Source of the DNA: Colimorpha sp045597945
GTDB lineage: Bacteria; Bacteroidota; Bacteroidia; Bacteroidales; P3
Length of the DNA: 64,000 nucleotides
Reading direction: 5' to 3'
Assembly: GCA_045597945.1 (NCBI GenBank)
Contig: JAZLLD010000059.1
Location: forward strand, 1 to 64,000
Under the pieces are notes generated by a model. That model saw nothing but the letters and a program-made list of their open reading frames with translations, was not told where the DNA came from and did not search any database. The translations under genes and the position numbers were made by a program. How positions within the stretch are numbered: the stretch's first letter is position 1; each line of letters opens with the position of its first letter. This document shows positions 8,379 through 16,301 of the stretch, in pieces.

Positions 8379-9155
8379 ATGGAAGAAATATTAAAAGTTG
8401 AAGGCCTATCGAAAACCTTCAAGCTTTCCAAGAAGCAACAGAAAATAGAGCGCACCCACGCCTCCACCAAGGTGGCCGTGGACAACCTCACGCTCAGTGC
8501 CTACCGAGGCGAAATCTTCGGCCTGCTAGGCCCCAACGGTGCCGGCAAGACCACCACCCTGCGCATGCTGGCCACCCTCATCCGCCCCGATCAGGGCGAT
8601 GCCTGGGTAGATGGCTGCAGCATTGTCAGCCAGCCCGAGCAAGTGCGCAGCAAAATCGGATTCCTCACCAGCGAGCTGAAGCTGGAGGACTTCTTCACCC
8701 CCAACTATCTCTACAACTTCTTCAGCGACCTCCACGGTGTCGACCCCGCCACCGCCTCCGCCCGCAAGAAGGCCCTGTTTGAGCGTTTCGGCATCGACAA
8801 GTTCGCCGAGGTCAAGGTGGCCAACCTCTCCACCGGCATGAAGCAGAAGGTCAGCATCGTCATCTCGCTGGTCCACAACCCCGACATCATCATCTTCGAC
8901 GAACCCACCAACGGCCTGGATGTCATCACCGCCCGCACCGTCACCGACTTCCTCCAGGAGCTCAAAGCCGAGGGCAAGACCATCATCCTCTCCACCCACA
9001 TCTTCAGCCTCGTGGAACGACTCTGCGACCGCGTGGGCATCATCATCGATGGCAAACTCACCCACTGCGACACCCTCGAAGCCGTATGCGACGGCATGAA
9101 TCTCGAAGACCGCTTTTTTGAAATCTATAAAGAAATGAAAGGAGACGAAGAATGA
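8379..9155 (+). CDS. ABC transporter ATP-binding protein (NatA/CcmA type)
   Basis: The 258-residue ATPase has Walker A GPNGAGKTTT (residues 51-60), signature LSTGMKQK, Walker B IIIFDEPTNGLD and the switch histidine in STHIFS. The insertion LSKKQQKIERTHASTK near residue 16-31 is typical of NatA-like sodium or drug export ATPases in Bacteroidota. It overlaps the permease start by four bases (ATGA), so the pair is translationally coupled. It should power an ABC-2 exporter; the substrate (Na+, drug or polysaccharide-related) cannot be read from sequence. Confidence 0.92.
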   Translation: MEEILKVEGLSKTFKLSKKQQKIERTHASTKVAVDNLTLSAYRGEIFGLLGPNGAGKTTTLRMLATLIRPDQGDAWVDGCSIVSQPEQVRSKIGFLTSELKLEDFFTPNYLYNFFSDLHGVDPATASARKKALFERFGIDKFAEVKVANLSTGMKQKVSIVISLVHNPDIIIFDEPTNGLDVITARTVTDFLQELKAEGKTIILSTHIFSLVERLCDRVGIIIDGKLTHCDTLEAVCDGMNLEDRFFEIYKEMKGDEE

Positions 9156-10108
9156 AAAACAATGTAGGCACCATCATCCGCAAAGAGTTCGCCCGCTTCT
9201 TTGGCGACCGCTCGCTGGTGTTCACCTCAGTCATCATGCCCGGCCTGCTCATCTATGTCATCTACACCCTCATGGGCTCTTTCATGGGCAACAAAGTACA
9301 GGAGGAGATAGCCAAGGACGAAGAGAAGCAAACCGCCTTCATCTCGCCCCTCACCGCCGATGAAGAGCACCTTCTCGACTCGCTGCAACAGGTGCGAAAC
9401 ACAGCTTATTATGATTATGAAGCCACTCTTGGCGAAACCGACCAGGACGAGCTCGGCGACATCCTGGGCAACCTCATCCCCATGCTCATCATCATGCTCC
9501 TCTTCTCGGGCAGCATGGCCGAGGCCCCCACCGCCATCGCCGGCGAGAAAGAGCGCGGCACGATTGCCACCCTCCTCGTCACCCCCATGAAGCGCAGCGA
9601 ACTGGCCCTTGGCAAAATCATCAGTCTCTCATGCTTTGCGCTGCTCAGCGGCCTTTCCAGTTTCCTAGGCATCATCCTCTCGCTGCCCAAAATGCTGCAG
9701 ATGGGCGCAGAAGAAGCCGAACAACTCAACATGGCCCTGCCCTACCAGACCTCCGACTTCGCACTCATCCTCCTGCTCATCATCAGCACCGTGCTCATCA
9801 TCATCTCCGCCATCAGCATCTTCTCGGCCTGGGCCAAGGATGTGAAGTCGGCCGGCACCATGATCACTCCCCTCATGCTCTTCATCATGATGGCCGCCCT
9901 CACCCCCATGATCGGCTCGCCCTCCTCCCCCCTGCTCTACCTCATCCCGGTCTACAACAGCGCACAGTGCATGGCCTCGGTCTTCTCCTTCAAAGTAGAA
10001 ATGCTGCCCTTGGTCATCACCATCGCCTCCAACATACTCTACACCGCAGGCGCCGTCGTAGCCCTCACCAAAATGTTCAACAGCGAAAAAATAATGTTCT
10101 CTAAATAG
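9152..10108 (+). CDS. ABC-2 type transporter permease (NatB-like)
   Basis: The 318-residue protein starts with a cytoplasmic stretch (VGTIIRKEFARFFGDRSLVF) and a first membrane helix near residues 30-50. An extracytoplasmic segment of ~80 residues follows, then five or six C-terminal helices including LIPMLIIMLLFSGSMAEAP and the conserved GEKERGTIATLLVTPMKRSE between helices. That GEKExGT..LL.TP..R motif is diagnostic of ABC-2 permeases of the NatB class. It pairs with the ATPase it overlaps. Length is shorter than the ~400 of many NatB proteins but contains all core helices. Confidence 0.9.
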   Translation: MKNNVGTIIRKEFARFFGDRSLVFTSVIMPGLLIYVIYTLMGSFMGNKVQEEIAKDEEKQTAFISPLTADEEHLLDSLQQVRNTAYYDYEATLGETDQDELGDILGNLIPMLIIMLLFSGSMAEAPTAIAGEKERGTIATLLVTPMKRSELALGKIISLSCFALLSGLSSFLGIILSLPKMLQMGAEEAEQLNMALPYQTSDFALILLLIISTVLIIISAISIFSAWAKDVKSAGTMITPLMLFIMMAALTPMIGSPSSPLLYLIPVYNSAQCMASVFSFKVEMLPLVITIASNILYTAGAVVALTKMFNSEKIMFSK

Positions 10109-10109
10109 G

Positions 10110-10230
10110 TTAGATGGCTTAGTAGTTTAGAAGCTTAATTGTTGTCGCAACCACTAAGCTTCTAAGCAACTAAGCCAAACCCCAAGAACTACTAAGCAAC
10201 TAAGCTCCTAAACAACTAAGCCCCAAAACT
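10110..10230. repeat. Short CTAAGC-type tandem words between transporter and CPBP genes
   Basis: The 124-bp gap contains at least seven near-copies of ACTAAGC/CTTAGT words (such as CAACTAAGC), partly in inverted orientation so that arms near 10116-10140 can pair with later copies. There is no ORF and no TAnnTTTG box. It may act as a weak hairpin terminator or be simple intergenic repeat DNA. Confidence 0.5.
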
Positions 10231-10232
10231 CC

Positions 10233-11126
10233 ATGAACAAGCAAACAAAAAACATCCTGCACTTCTCCTTCCTGGCCTTCGCACCTATGATTATCATGGG
10301 CCTGGCCGGCACTAGAATCGACTACCACAGCCCATTGGGCACCGGACTGGCAGCCATCTGCATGCTTTTTCCGCTCATCGCCACCATCACCCTACAACTC
10401 ATGGCACATGAGAAGCCTTTGCGCAACATCGGCGTCAGCTGGAAGGTGAACCGCTGGTGGTTCATCGGCTGGCTGCTCATGCCACTCTTAGCCATAATAA
10501 CCGTAGGCGCAAGCAGCCTGATGCCGGATGCCGAATTCTCCACCAACACCGACCTATTGCAGGCCCAAGTTTACGCCATGAATGAGATGGAAGGCGATGT
10601 TGCAATCACCCCCACGCTGCTCATTGTCATCACCCTTCTCAGCGGACTCTTTTCCGGTGCCACCATCAATGCCATCTTTGCCTTCGGCGAGGAGTCGGGC
10701 TGGCGCGGCTACCTGCTCAGCCAGTTCAAGGGGCAGCACTTCACCAAGTCGGCCCTCATCATCGGCGCCATCTGGGGTGTGTGGCATTCGCCCATCATCC
10801 TGCTGGGTCACAACTACCCCGAGCATCCCGTGGCCGGCGTATTCATGATGGTGCTGTTCTGCATGGCTTTCGCCCCGCTCATCCAGTATTTCCGCACCAA
10901 GAGCGGCTCGGTCATCGTGGCAGCCATCATGCACGGCACCTTCAACGCCGTGGCCGGCCTCAGCATCCTGCTTATCAACAACTTCAACGACCTCCTCTGC
11001 GGCTCCACTGGCCTGGCCGGCATCCTCACCATCATGCTTTTCGACCTCCTGTTCTTCCTCTTCGACAAATACGTCACCAAAGAGAACATCTTCACCAGCC
11101 GGCTCGGTGATGAGCTGGAGTGTTGA
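10233..11126 (+). CDS. CPBP-family intramembrane metalloprotease
   Basis: The 297-residue polytopic protein has the three CPBP/CAAX-protease motifs: EESGWRGY (E153, E154, R158), a histidine at H185 in VWHSPII, and HGTFN (H234, N238). These residues would form the intramembrane metal site. About eight hydrophobic helices are visible. Family members process prenylated or other membrane substrates and often serve in bacteriocin self-immunity. It lies downstream of the NatAB-like exporter on the same strand; together they could form an export and processing or immunity unit, though a repeat-rich gap separates them. Confidence 0.88.
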   Translation: MNKQTKNILHFSFLAFAPMIIMGLAGTRIDYHSPLGTGLAAICMLFPLIATITLQLMAHEKPLRNIGVSWKVNRWWFIGWLLMPLLAIITVGASSLMPDAEFSTNTDLLQAQVYAMNEMEGDVAITPTLLIVITLLSGLFSGATINAIFAFGEESGWRGYLLSQFKGQHFTKSALIIGAIWGVWHSPIILLGHNYPEHPVAGVFMMVLFCMAFAPLIQYFRTKSGSVIVAAIMHGTFNAVAGLSILLINNFNDLLCGSTGLAGILTIMLFDLLFFLFDKYVTKENIFTSRLGDELEC

Positions 11127-11167
11127 ATTGAATAACTTGGCTCAGATCAACAAAAAATCAAGGTGGC

Positions 11168-11192
11168 CTCAATTCACTATTTCACAATTCAC
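11168..11192. repeat. 25-bp intergenic repeat, copy 2
   Basis: Identical to 8331-8355. It lies in the intergenic region ahead of the WG-repeat lipoprotein promoter. Confidence 0.7.
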
Positions 11193-11221
11193 AGAAAAAG
11201 GGAGTATTCGAAAAAAAGTTG

Positions 11222-11229
11222 TATCTTTG
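11222..11229 (+). promoter_or_regulatory. Promoter -7 box for the WG-repeat lipoprotein
   Basis: An exact TATCTTTG box lies in the 321-bp gap 11127-11447. No clear -33 TTTG is seen. Transcription from here would give a leader of about 210 bases with GC-rich pairs (for example CAGGG...CCCTG around 11300), unusually long for this window. Otherwise the gap holds only the 25-bp repeat. Confidence 0.65.
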
Positions 11230-11447
11230 CAGTGTCGATTCGAGAGTTGGGTTGACCGAGGAAGACGCATCGGGGGCTATTGTTCCGCCGCTGAGAGCCA
11301 GGGGGTTGCCCTGGGGAGGAGGCGGGAGGAAGGGCTCGGATGGAAGGCTCCGCTTGCTTGCGAGATGAAGAAAAACAGATGCGAATCAGAGCCGGATTTG
11401 CAGAAAAAAAGGTTGCAGCCCGACACGGAATAAGGGCGTTACAAGTT

Positions 11448-11930
11448 ATGAAAAAAATTTTGTTGTTCAGCTTGGTATGCATGCTGCTGTTTCTCTTCGT
11501 GGGCTGCAATCAACAGGGGGCGTCATCTTCCACAGAAGATTATTCTGAATTGTTCCCTGCTAGATCTGGCTACAAATATGGATATATCAACAAATCGGGG
11601 AAGTTTGTGATTGAGCCTCAGTTTGATTGGGCTGGCAACTTCTCGAAAGGGCTGGCTAGTGTGGAGATTGATGGAGAATGGGGATATATTGACATGACGG
11701 GAAAGATTGCGATTAACCCTCAGTTTGATGATGCTATGGACTTCTCGGAAGGGCTGGCTAGTGTGGAAATTGGTGGTAAATGGGGATATATCGACAAGGC
11801 GGGAAGTGTTGTGATTGAGCCTCAGTTTGATAAGGCTTGGGACTTCTCGAAAGGGCTGGCTAGTGTGAAGATTGGTGGTAAATGGGGATATATCGACAAG
11901 ACGGGAAAGATTGTTTATATGGAGCCCTAA
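11448..11930 (+). CDS. WG-repeat lipoprotein
   Basis: The 160-residue protein starts with a lipoprotein signal (MKKILLFSLVCMLLFLFVGC), so it should be lipid-anchored in the envelope after Cys20. The rest is WG (KWG) repeats of the form WGYIDKTGKIVIEPQFDxAxxFSxGLASVxIGGK. Three complete 34-residue units and a final partial one are present. The DNA units are 102 bp long with starts at 11581, 11683, 11785 and 11887, and are nearly identical, so the gene can expand or contract by recombination. WG repeats are thought to form beta-rich binding surfaces; no ligand can be assigned. An upstream in-frame extension to 11340 was rejected because it lacks a signal sequence. Confidence 0.88.
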   Translation: MKKILLFSLVCMLLFLFVGCNQQGASSSTEDYSELFPARSGYKYGYINKSGKFVIEPQFDWAGNFSKGLASVEIDGEWGYIDMTGKIAINPQFDDAMDFSEGLASVEIGGKWGYIDKAGSVVIEPQFDKAWDFSKGLASVKIGGKWGYIDKTGKIVYMEP

Positions 11931-11996
11931 GCGGTAGCCTCAAATAAGAATACGTGTTAGTTGCTCGGCTTTATGCGAGCGACTGGCAGAATGAAA

Positions 11997-12037
11997 AGAG
12001 TGGCATGGCTGTTGAACAGCTGTGCCACTCTTTTTTT
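11997..12037 (+). terminator. Intrinsic terminator after the WG-repeat lipoprotein
   Basis: AGAGTGGCA pairs with TGCCACTCT, and inner GGCTGT pairs with ACAGCT-type bases around the loop TGA. The stem is followed by seven T residues at 12031-12037. It lies 66 bases after the stop at 11930. Confidence 0.88.
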
Positions 12038-12197
12038 AGTGATGAGTGAAGAATGAATTGGGCGGCAGTTGAATCTAAAGGTTAAAATCTATTCCGCCAA
12101 CGAATAATATTTGAGCGATTTTTCCGTTATTTTATGTGCGGCATGACAACATGCTGCACATTATCAAAACATATTATTAATCAAAAACACACATTAA

Positions 12198-12764
12198 ATG
12201 AAACACTTAACCATTATCCTTGCTGCGCTCTCGCTGTGCTTTGCGTCTTGCGCTCCCAAAACCGACAACGCCGACGAACAGGCTCAGAAGAAAGTCATCG
12301 TGACTTATTTCTCCGCCACCGGCAACACCAAGGCTGCCGCTGAGCGCCTCTGCACCCTGGCTGGCGGTGACCTCATGGCCATCATGCCCGAACAGGAATA
12401 CACCGAGGCCGACCTCAACTACATGGACTCCACTTCTCGCTCCTCTGTGGAGATGAAGGACCTCGACTGCCGCCCCGCCATGAAGACTTTTGAGGCCAAC
12501 GTGGCCGACTACGACGTGGTGCTCATCGGTTTTCCCATCTGGTGGAACACCGCTCCCAGAATCATCAACACCTTCATCGAGGCCAACCCCGCTCTCGCCG
12601 GCAAGACCGTGGCTTTCTTTGCCACCAGCGGCGGCAGCAACCTTGAGAACTCCGACCAGGTTTTCAAAGCCCAGTACACCGACCTCAACTGGCAGAACGG
12701 CCTGCTGATGAACGATGCAGCCGACAGCACCATCACCTGCTGGCTCGGCACCCTCGGCCTCTAA
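12198..12764 (+). CDS. Flavodoxin-family lipoprotein
   Basis: The 188-residue protein has a lipoprotein signal (SLCFASC, lipidated Cys near residue 19), then a flavodoxin fold. The FMN phosphate loop is YFSATGNTKAAAE, the second loop has DVVLIGFPIWWNTAPR, and the third FFATSGGSNLENS. These Trp/Asn-Thr-Ala positions line the flavin ring. Such proteins carry electrons as bound FMN. A lipid anchor would place it in the periplasm or outer membrane, unlike ordinary cytoplasmic flavodoxins. It stands alone, with no adjacent redox partner. No exact TAnnTTTG box was found in 12038-12197. Confidence 0.9.
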   Translation: MKHLTIILAALSLCFASCAPKTDNADEQAQKKVIVTYFSATGNTKAAAERLCTLAGGDLMAIMPEQEYTEADLNYMDSTSRSSVEMKDLDCRPAMKTFEANVADYDVVLIGFPIWWNTAPRIINTFIEANPALAGKTVAFFATSGGSNLENSDQVFKAQYTDLNWQNGLLMNDAADSTITCWLGTLGL

Positions 12765-12890
12765 TCATCTGACTATCATAAAATTCCCCCCCCCGGGGGG
12801 AGGCGATCCTTTTCTATTTTCCATTCCCTGCTTCCTCCATTTCTTGGCCATCCGCAACCACAAAACACAGACTTCCTCCGCCCAAACACC

Positions 12891-13008
12891 GCTCGTTATC
12901 CTATAGTTATACCTTATTTATACTATATTTATACCTTTATATATAGGATAAATAAGGTATAACTATAGTATAAATATAGAATAAGGAACGGGGGAAGGAC
13001 GGGGCTGC
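12891..13008. repeat. AT-rich palindromic dispersed element, copy 2 (inverted)
   Basis: Starts GCTCGTTATCC, runs through TATACCTTATTTATACTA and TATAGGATAAATAAGG words and ends GGAACGGGGGAAGGACGGGG. It is the reverse complement of copy 1 (4-118) with small changes. It lies in the 524-bp gene-free stretch 12765-13288, where the only other feature seen is the minus-strand terminator at 13235-13266. Confidence 0.7.
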
Positions 13009-13234
13009 CATGGGTCTGCAGCACTATTTTTATCTAAAAATAGAAGGATTTCTCAGCTAGCACTCACTCTAAACATCTCCGACTCGGTTGCGCTGGATTA
13101 TGGAAGTGAAAATGTGAACTGTGAACTTGCAATGCTCGCTCAGTTTCAGCCTTACGGCTATCAACCGCAAGGGTTGATTTCTACGCTACGCTATCGAAGG
13201 CTGCCACTGGCAGCCTTCTTCACTTTGCCGAAAC

Positions 13235-13266
13235 AAAAAAGAGGGACGCCCACGGCATCCCTCTTT
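13235..13266 (-). terminator. Intrinsic terminator of the large lipoprotein gene
   Basis: On the minus strand AGAGGGATGCC pairs with GGCGTCCCTCT around a GTG loop and is followed by six T residues. It lies 22 bases past the stop at 13289. Confidence 0.85.
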
Positions 13267-13288
13267 CTATGTCATGCACAACGATGTG

Positions 13289-14917
13289 CTATTTGGATGG
13301 AGTAATCTCAGCAGTCTTAACAAGACGTACTGCATAAGCGAAGTTCTGGTCGCCCGAGGAGGGGTGGCGGTTGTCAGCGCCAGTACCGGGCTGGAAAATA
13401 TGGTTATAGGTGAACTTCATACGGGTCTGGTCGTCATTGTCGCACCAGTAGTAGCCGGCGCTATCGTAGTCTGAGTTGGCGAAGTTGTTGTTGCCATCGC
13501 CATGGCCGGTTGCGGGAAGGAATGCGCAGCCAAGGCTTTCGAGCACCTGCCACTGCTCAGCCGTATAACGCATATTGCCATTGGCGTAAAAACCATCCAC
13601 GATATGGCCGGGCACATTGTCCCAAACCACATCATAAGGGCCAAGTCCGCGATACGATGCGCGGCCGGGGTTGGGCACGCCTGCGGGCCAATTGCTGAAA
13701 TCAAAATTGTCGGGGAACAGGATGATACCGTTGACACCTACAGAAGCAGCCGTGCCGGGTGCAGGGACAACATAGTTGACCACGGCATAGGCATAGCTGT
13801 GGGTGCATTTGTGGTCGGAGATTCGGTTGGGAGAAGAAGTGCCGAGGAGGTAGTCCCACTCAGCTTCGGTCAGCACATACCACTCGGGGAGCAAGTCGTT
13901 CCAACCCACATAGTCGCCTGTGTTGGCTCCATCGGTCAAGTAAGAGGAACCGATGCCATAGCGATAGTCGTTGTCACGGCTCTGGAAATAGAGGTCACGA
14001 TAGGTGGTAGTCTGTGTGGCAATGGTCTGGTCCTGAGCATCGGCAAACTGCCATACGCCATCACGATACTGGAGGTTTCCGCTGGAGAAATAGACCTTCT
14101 TGGTGGGCGAAACCGAGAACATGCCCATGTGGTTGGGCTGCCAGGGGGTGAGGCTGTCGTTGACCACATATACAATGCCAGCTTCCATGGTCAGGTCGCG
14201 GGTCATAGACTTGCGGATAGTCTCGCCGTTGACAGTGCTGGTGATGCTCAAATTGTGGGTGCCCACGGGGATGGGGATGTAGAGGGTGGTGACGTAGTCG
14301 ACACGAGAAATGTTCTGGACATCGGTGATTGTGAGAGTGGTAGCCGAGTTGGATTCCGACTCGGTGATGTTCCAACCGTCGGCGCCGGGAGTTGCGGTGT
14401 AGCTACCGGCAAGATATGTGTTCTCGATATTTTCCTCAAGAATAATACTGCCAGTGATAACTCCTGTGTAGTTGACCTTGAGCAGTGCGCAGGTGTGATC
14501 AAAGTTAATCACTCTGCCTGCGTCGGCCACACCTACCATGGGGGTCAGCAACGCATTGTCGCGGTAGTCGAAAGTGCTGGGCATGGTGAAGGTGAACGCA
14601 TGGCTGGCGGGATCGTAGCCGGTCATTTCGCCACGGCCGGCATAGCAAGCGTAGAGACCGTCTTCAAGATTGATGGACTCGGGAGCGGTAACATACCATG
14701 AAGTGCCGCTTTTCTGCACCGTCACGTTCTCCTGGCCATTAAGGCTAATCTGGTCGCCTTCTTCCCAAATGGATTTGTTGTCGACGATAATGGTCTTGGT
14801 GGCACCATGGTATTGGTGGTAAGAAATTTTGTAAACACGCTCGTTGTCTTTAGAGCATCCGGCGGCAATCATAGCGCCGATAAGCAGCATGGCTGCAAAG
14901 AACAAATTCTTTTTCAT
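13289..14917 (-). CDS. Large lipoprotein with Fibrobacter-type paralogous C-terminal domain
   Basis: The 542-residue protein has a lipoprotein signal ending MIAAGC, then beta-rich modules. The first ~250 residues resemble fimbrillin- or Ig-like domains seen in Bacteroidales surface proteins. The second half starts with FSVSPTKKVYFSSGNLQYR and continues with VLTEAEWDYLL, GILFPDNFDF-like and YYWCDNDD segments. That pattern is common to large expanded families of Bacteroidales and Fibrobacter surface lipoproteins distantly related to formylglycine-generating-enzyme folds. The protein is probably surface exposed. It is preceded by a 62-codon gene 15 bases upstream and shares its promoter. Confidence 0.8.
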   Translation of the reverse strand: MKKNLFFAAMLLIGAMIAAGCSKDNERVYKISYHQYHGATKTIIVDNKSIWEEGDQISLNGQENVTVQKSGTSWYVTAPESINLEDGLYACYAGRGEMTGYDPASHAFTFTMPSTFDYRDNALLTPMVGVADAGRVINFDHTCALLKVNYTGVITGSIILEENIENTYLAGSYTATPGADGWNITESESNSATTLTITDVQNISRVDYVTTLYIPIPVGTHNLSITSTVNGETIRKSMTRDLTMEAGIVYVVNDSLTPWQPNHMGMFSVSPTKKVYFSSGNLQYRDGVWQFADAQDQTIATQTTTYRDLYFQSRDNDYRYGIGSSYLTDGANTGDYVGWNDLLPEWYVLTEAEWDYLLGTSSPNRISDHKCTHSYAYAVVNYVVPAPGTAASVGVNGIILFPDNFDFSNWPAGVPNPGRASYRGLGPYDVVWDNVPGHIVDGFYANGNMRYTAEQWQVLESLGCAFLPATGHGDGNNNFANSDYDSAGYYWCDNDDQTRMKFTYNHIFQPGTGADNRHPSSGDQNFAYAVRLVKTAEITPSK

Positions 14918-14932
14918 AATACCTAGCTGTTT

Positions 14933-15121
14933 TTAGAACCAATGGCTGGCTTCTTCCTGGCTCTCATACCATTCGCCAGCACGACCTGAGACACGAAATT
15001 CATCCCCGACAATTACGGGAGAGGGGGAACTCTCCTGAGAACCTGCAAAGCCTTTCTCCACTTCAAATGAAACCACCTTGATAGTAGGGGTTACATAAAG
15101 ATTCTTTTTTCCTTTTTTCAT
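14933..15121 (-). CDS. Small conserved peptide upstream of the lipoprotein
   Basis: A 62-residue ORF begins MKKGKKNLYVTPTIKVVSFE and continues VEKGFAGSQESSPSP. Short ORFs with the same basic start, a (V/I)xVVxFxVExGFAGS core and an acidic tail are found next to large lipoproteins in Bacteroidales. Only 15 bases separate it from the lipoprotein gene, so the two are co-transcribed. No function is known; it lacks a signal peptide. It could be a leader peptide or a processed, exported peptide. Confidence 0.65.
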   Translation of the reverse strand: MKKGKKNLYVTPTIKVVSFEVEKGFAGSQESSPSPVIVGDEFRVSGRAGEWYESQEEASHWF

Positions 15122-15299
15122 CTTAAAAAATATTATACAATTATATTATATGCGTGTTTTTGATGAGCGAGGGAGCGGTTTTTTGCGCCATTTTTGTATC
15201 ACTATACAGCACTTTATCGCTCCAATGCCCAAATGCAGCAGAATCTAGTATAGTCATTATCAGTGCTATGCGAATAATTCCTATAGGAAATCCAGTTTG

Positions 15300-15307
15300 C
15301 AAATTTA
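15300..15307 (-). promoter_or_regulatory. Promoter -7 box for the 62-codon gene and lipoprotein
   Basis: The minus strand reads TAAATTTG, fitting TAnnTTTG. It lies about 180 bases upstream of the start at 15121, in the 307-bp gap 15122-15428, which otherwise shows no gene or clear structure. Confidence 0.6.
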
Positions 15308-15428
15308 CGAATTATTATTGACATGAATAGTATTTTAACGAATTATTTTTCCCGGAAACGCAATCTACGCTAAGAAAAAATGTGGGGGACAACAGAATAT
15401 TTTTTGTCGTCTTTCGTTACTTGTTTTG

Positions 15429-15602
15429 ATGAGACACCCACAACGAAATTTCGCACTCCTGCTCCTGGCCGCCTTCCTAGGCATGCTGGCCGCCGGCTGC
15501 AGCAATAAGGGCATCCACATGCCCAAGCACCGCAAGCGCCGCCACTGCAACTGTCCCACTTTCTCGGAATCGCTGCCGCGAGACACGATAAACTATATGT
15601 GA
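15429..15602 (+). CDS. Small basic lipoprotein
   Basis: A 57-codon gene encodes a signal with a lipobox (FLGMLAAGC, Cys near residue 24) and a short mature part with a His/Lys/Arg cluster (KHRKRRHCNCPTFS). Short lipoproteins with an RHCNCPxF-type motif are widespread in Bacteroidales but uncharacterised. Cys and His residues in the mature part could bind metal or form disulfides. The stop codon is separated from the next start by only one base (TGAAATG), so it is coupled to the SprT-like gene. It falls below usual ORF size cut-offs. Confidence 0.7.
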   Translation: MRHPQRNFALLLLAAFLGMLAAGCSNKGIHMPKHRKRRHCNCPTFSESLPRDTINYM

Positions 15603-15603
15603 A

Positions 15604-16224
15604 ATGTCGCCGGAAGAATATAAGAGAACTCTTTCTAACTATTTGCCCGACACGGCGGTAGAGGCCATCTACAATTTCATGAGCCGCCACAGGGTGCATC
15701 TGCACATCACCCGCAAGCGCACTTCGAAACTGGGCGACTACCGTCCGCCTCAGCCTAGGCACAACTTCCATGAAATCAGTGTGAACGGCGACATGAACAA
15801 GTATCAGTTCCTCATGGTGCTGCTGCATGAGATGGGGCATCTCCACACTCATCTGCGCTATGGCAACGAGGTGCTGCCCCACGGCCACGAATGGCAGCAG
15901 GAATATGCTGCTTTGCTGATAGAATACCGCCATTGTTTCGCCCCTGAACTGGCAACTTTGATCGACAGATACTCAAGCCGGATTCCGCTGAGTCGCACTT
16001 TAGAAACCGAGATTGACGCAAAGCTGAAGGAGTATGACGAGGACTATGACGGATCACCCAGACTGCTACTCGATGACCTGCAGCCCGGCATGATTTTCCG
16101 CCTGAAAGAGCAGCCGCGCAGGTTGTTCAAGGCCATTGAAAAGCGCAGAACCCGCTGGATTTGCGAAGATATGAATGACAAACGGCAATACCTGGTGAGA
16201 GGTTCGGCCGAGGTGACACGCTAG
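15604..16224 (+). CDS. SprT-like putative zinc metalloprotease domain protein
   Basis: The 206-residue protein has the zinc motif HEMGH (H75, E76, H79) in LMVLLHEMGHLHTHLRYG, and further histidines at H93 and H95 (PHGHEW) that could supply the third ligand, as in SprT/WSS1-type proteins. The N-terminal part (MSPEEYKRTLSNYLPD) and the KLGDYRPP segment also fit this group. The C-terminal part (LQPGMIFRLKEQPRRLFKAI) looks like a small beta domain. SprT-like proteins may act on DNA-protein crosslinks, but for Bacteroidota members this is inference. It follows the small lipoprotein gene by one base. Confidence 0.75.
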   Translation: MSPEEYKRTLSNYLPDTAVEAIYNFMSRHRVHLHITRKRTSKLGDYRPPQPRHNFHEISVNGDMNKYQFLMVLLHEMGHLHTHLRYGNEVLPHGHEWQQEYAALLIEYRHCFAPELATLIDRYSSRIPLSRTLETEIDAKLKEYDEDYDGSPRLLLDDLQPGMIFRLKEQPRRLFKAIEKRRTRWICEDMNDKRQYLVRGSAEVTR

Positions 16225-16301
16225 AATTATGAGTTCTGATTTATGAATTATGAGTGGGCGCAGCCCTCTATTCACAATTCACTATTCACAATTCACTACC
16301 A

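Noticed and set aside
10110..10230. CRISPR-like array
   Set aside because: The repeated words are 6-10 bases, irregularly spaced and partly inverted, with no unique spacers and no cas genes.
13114..13305. 63-codon plus-strand ORF in the gap before the large lipoprotein
   Set aside because: It runs through the minus-strand terminator and into the lipoprotein gene end; composition is that of intergenic DNA.
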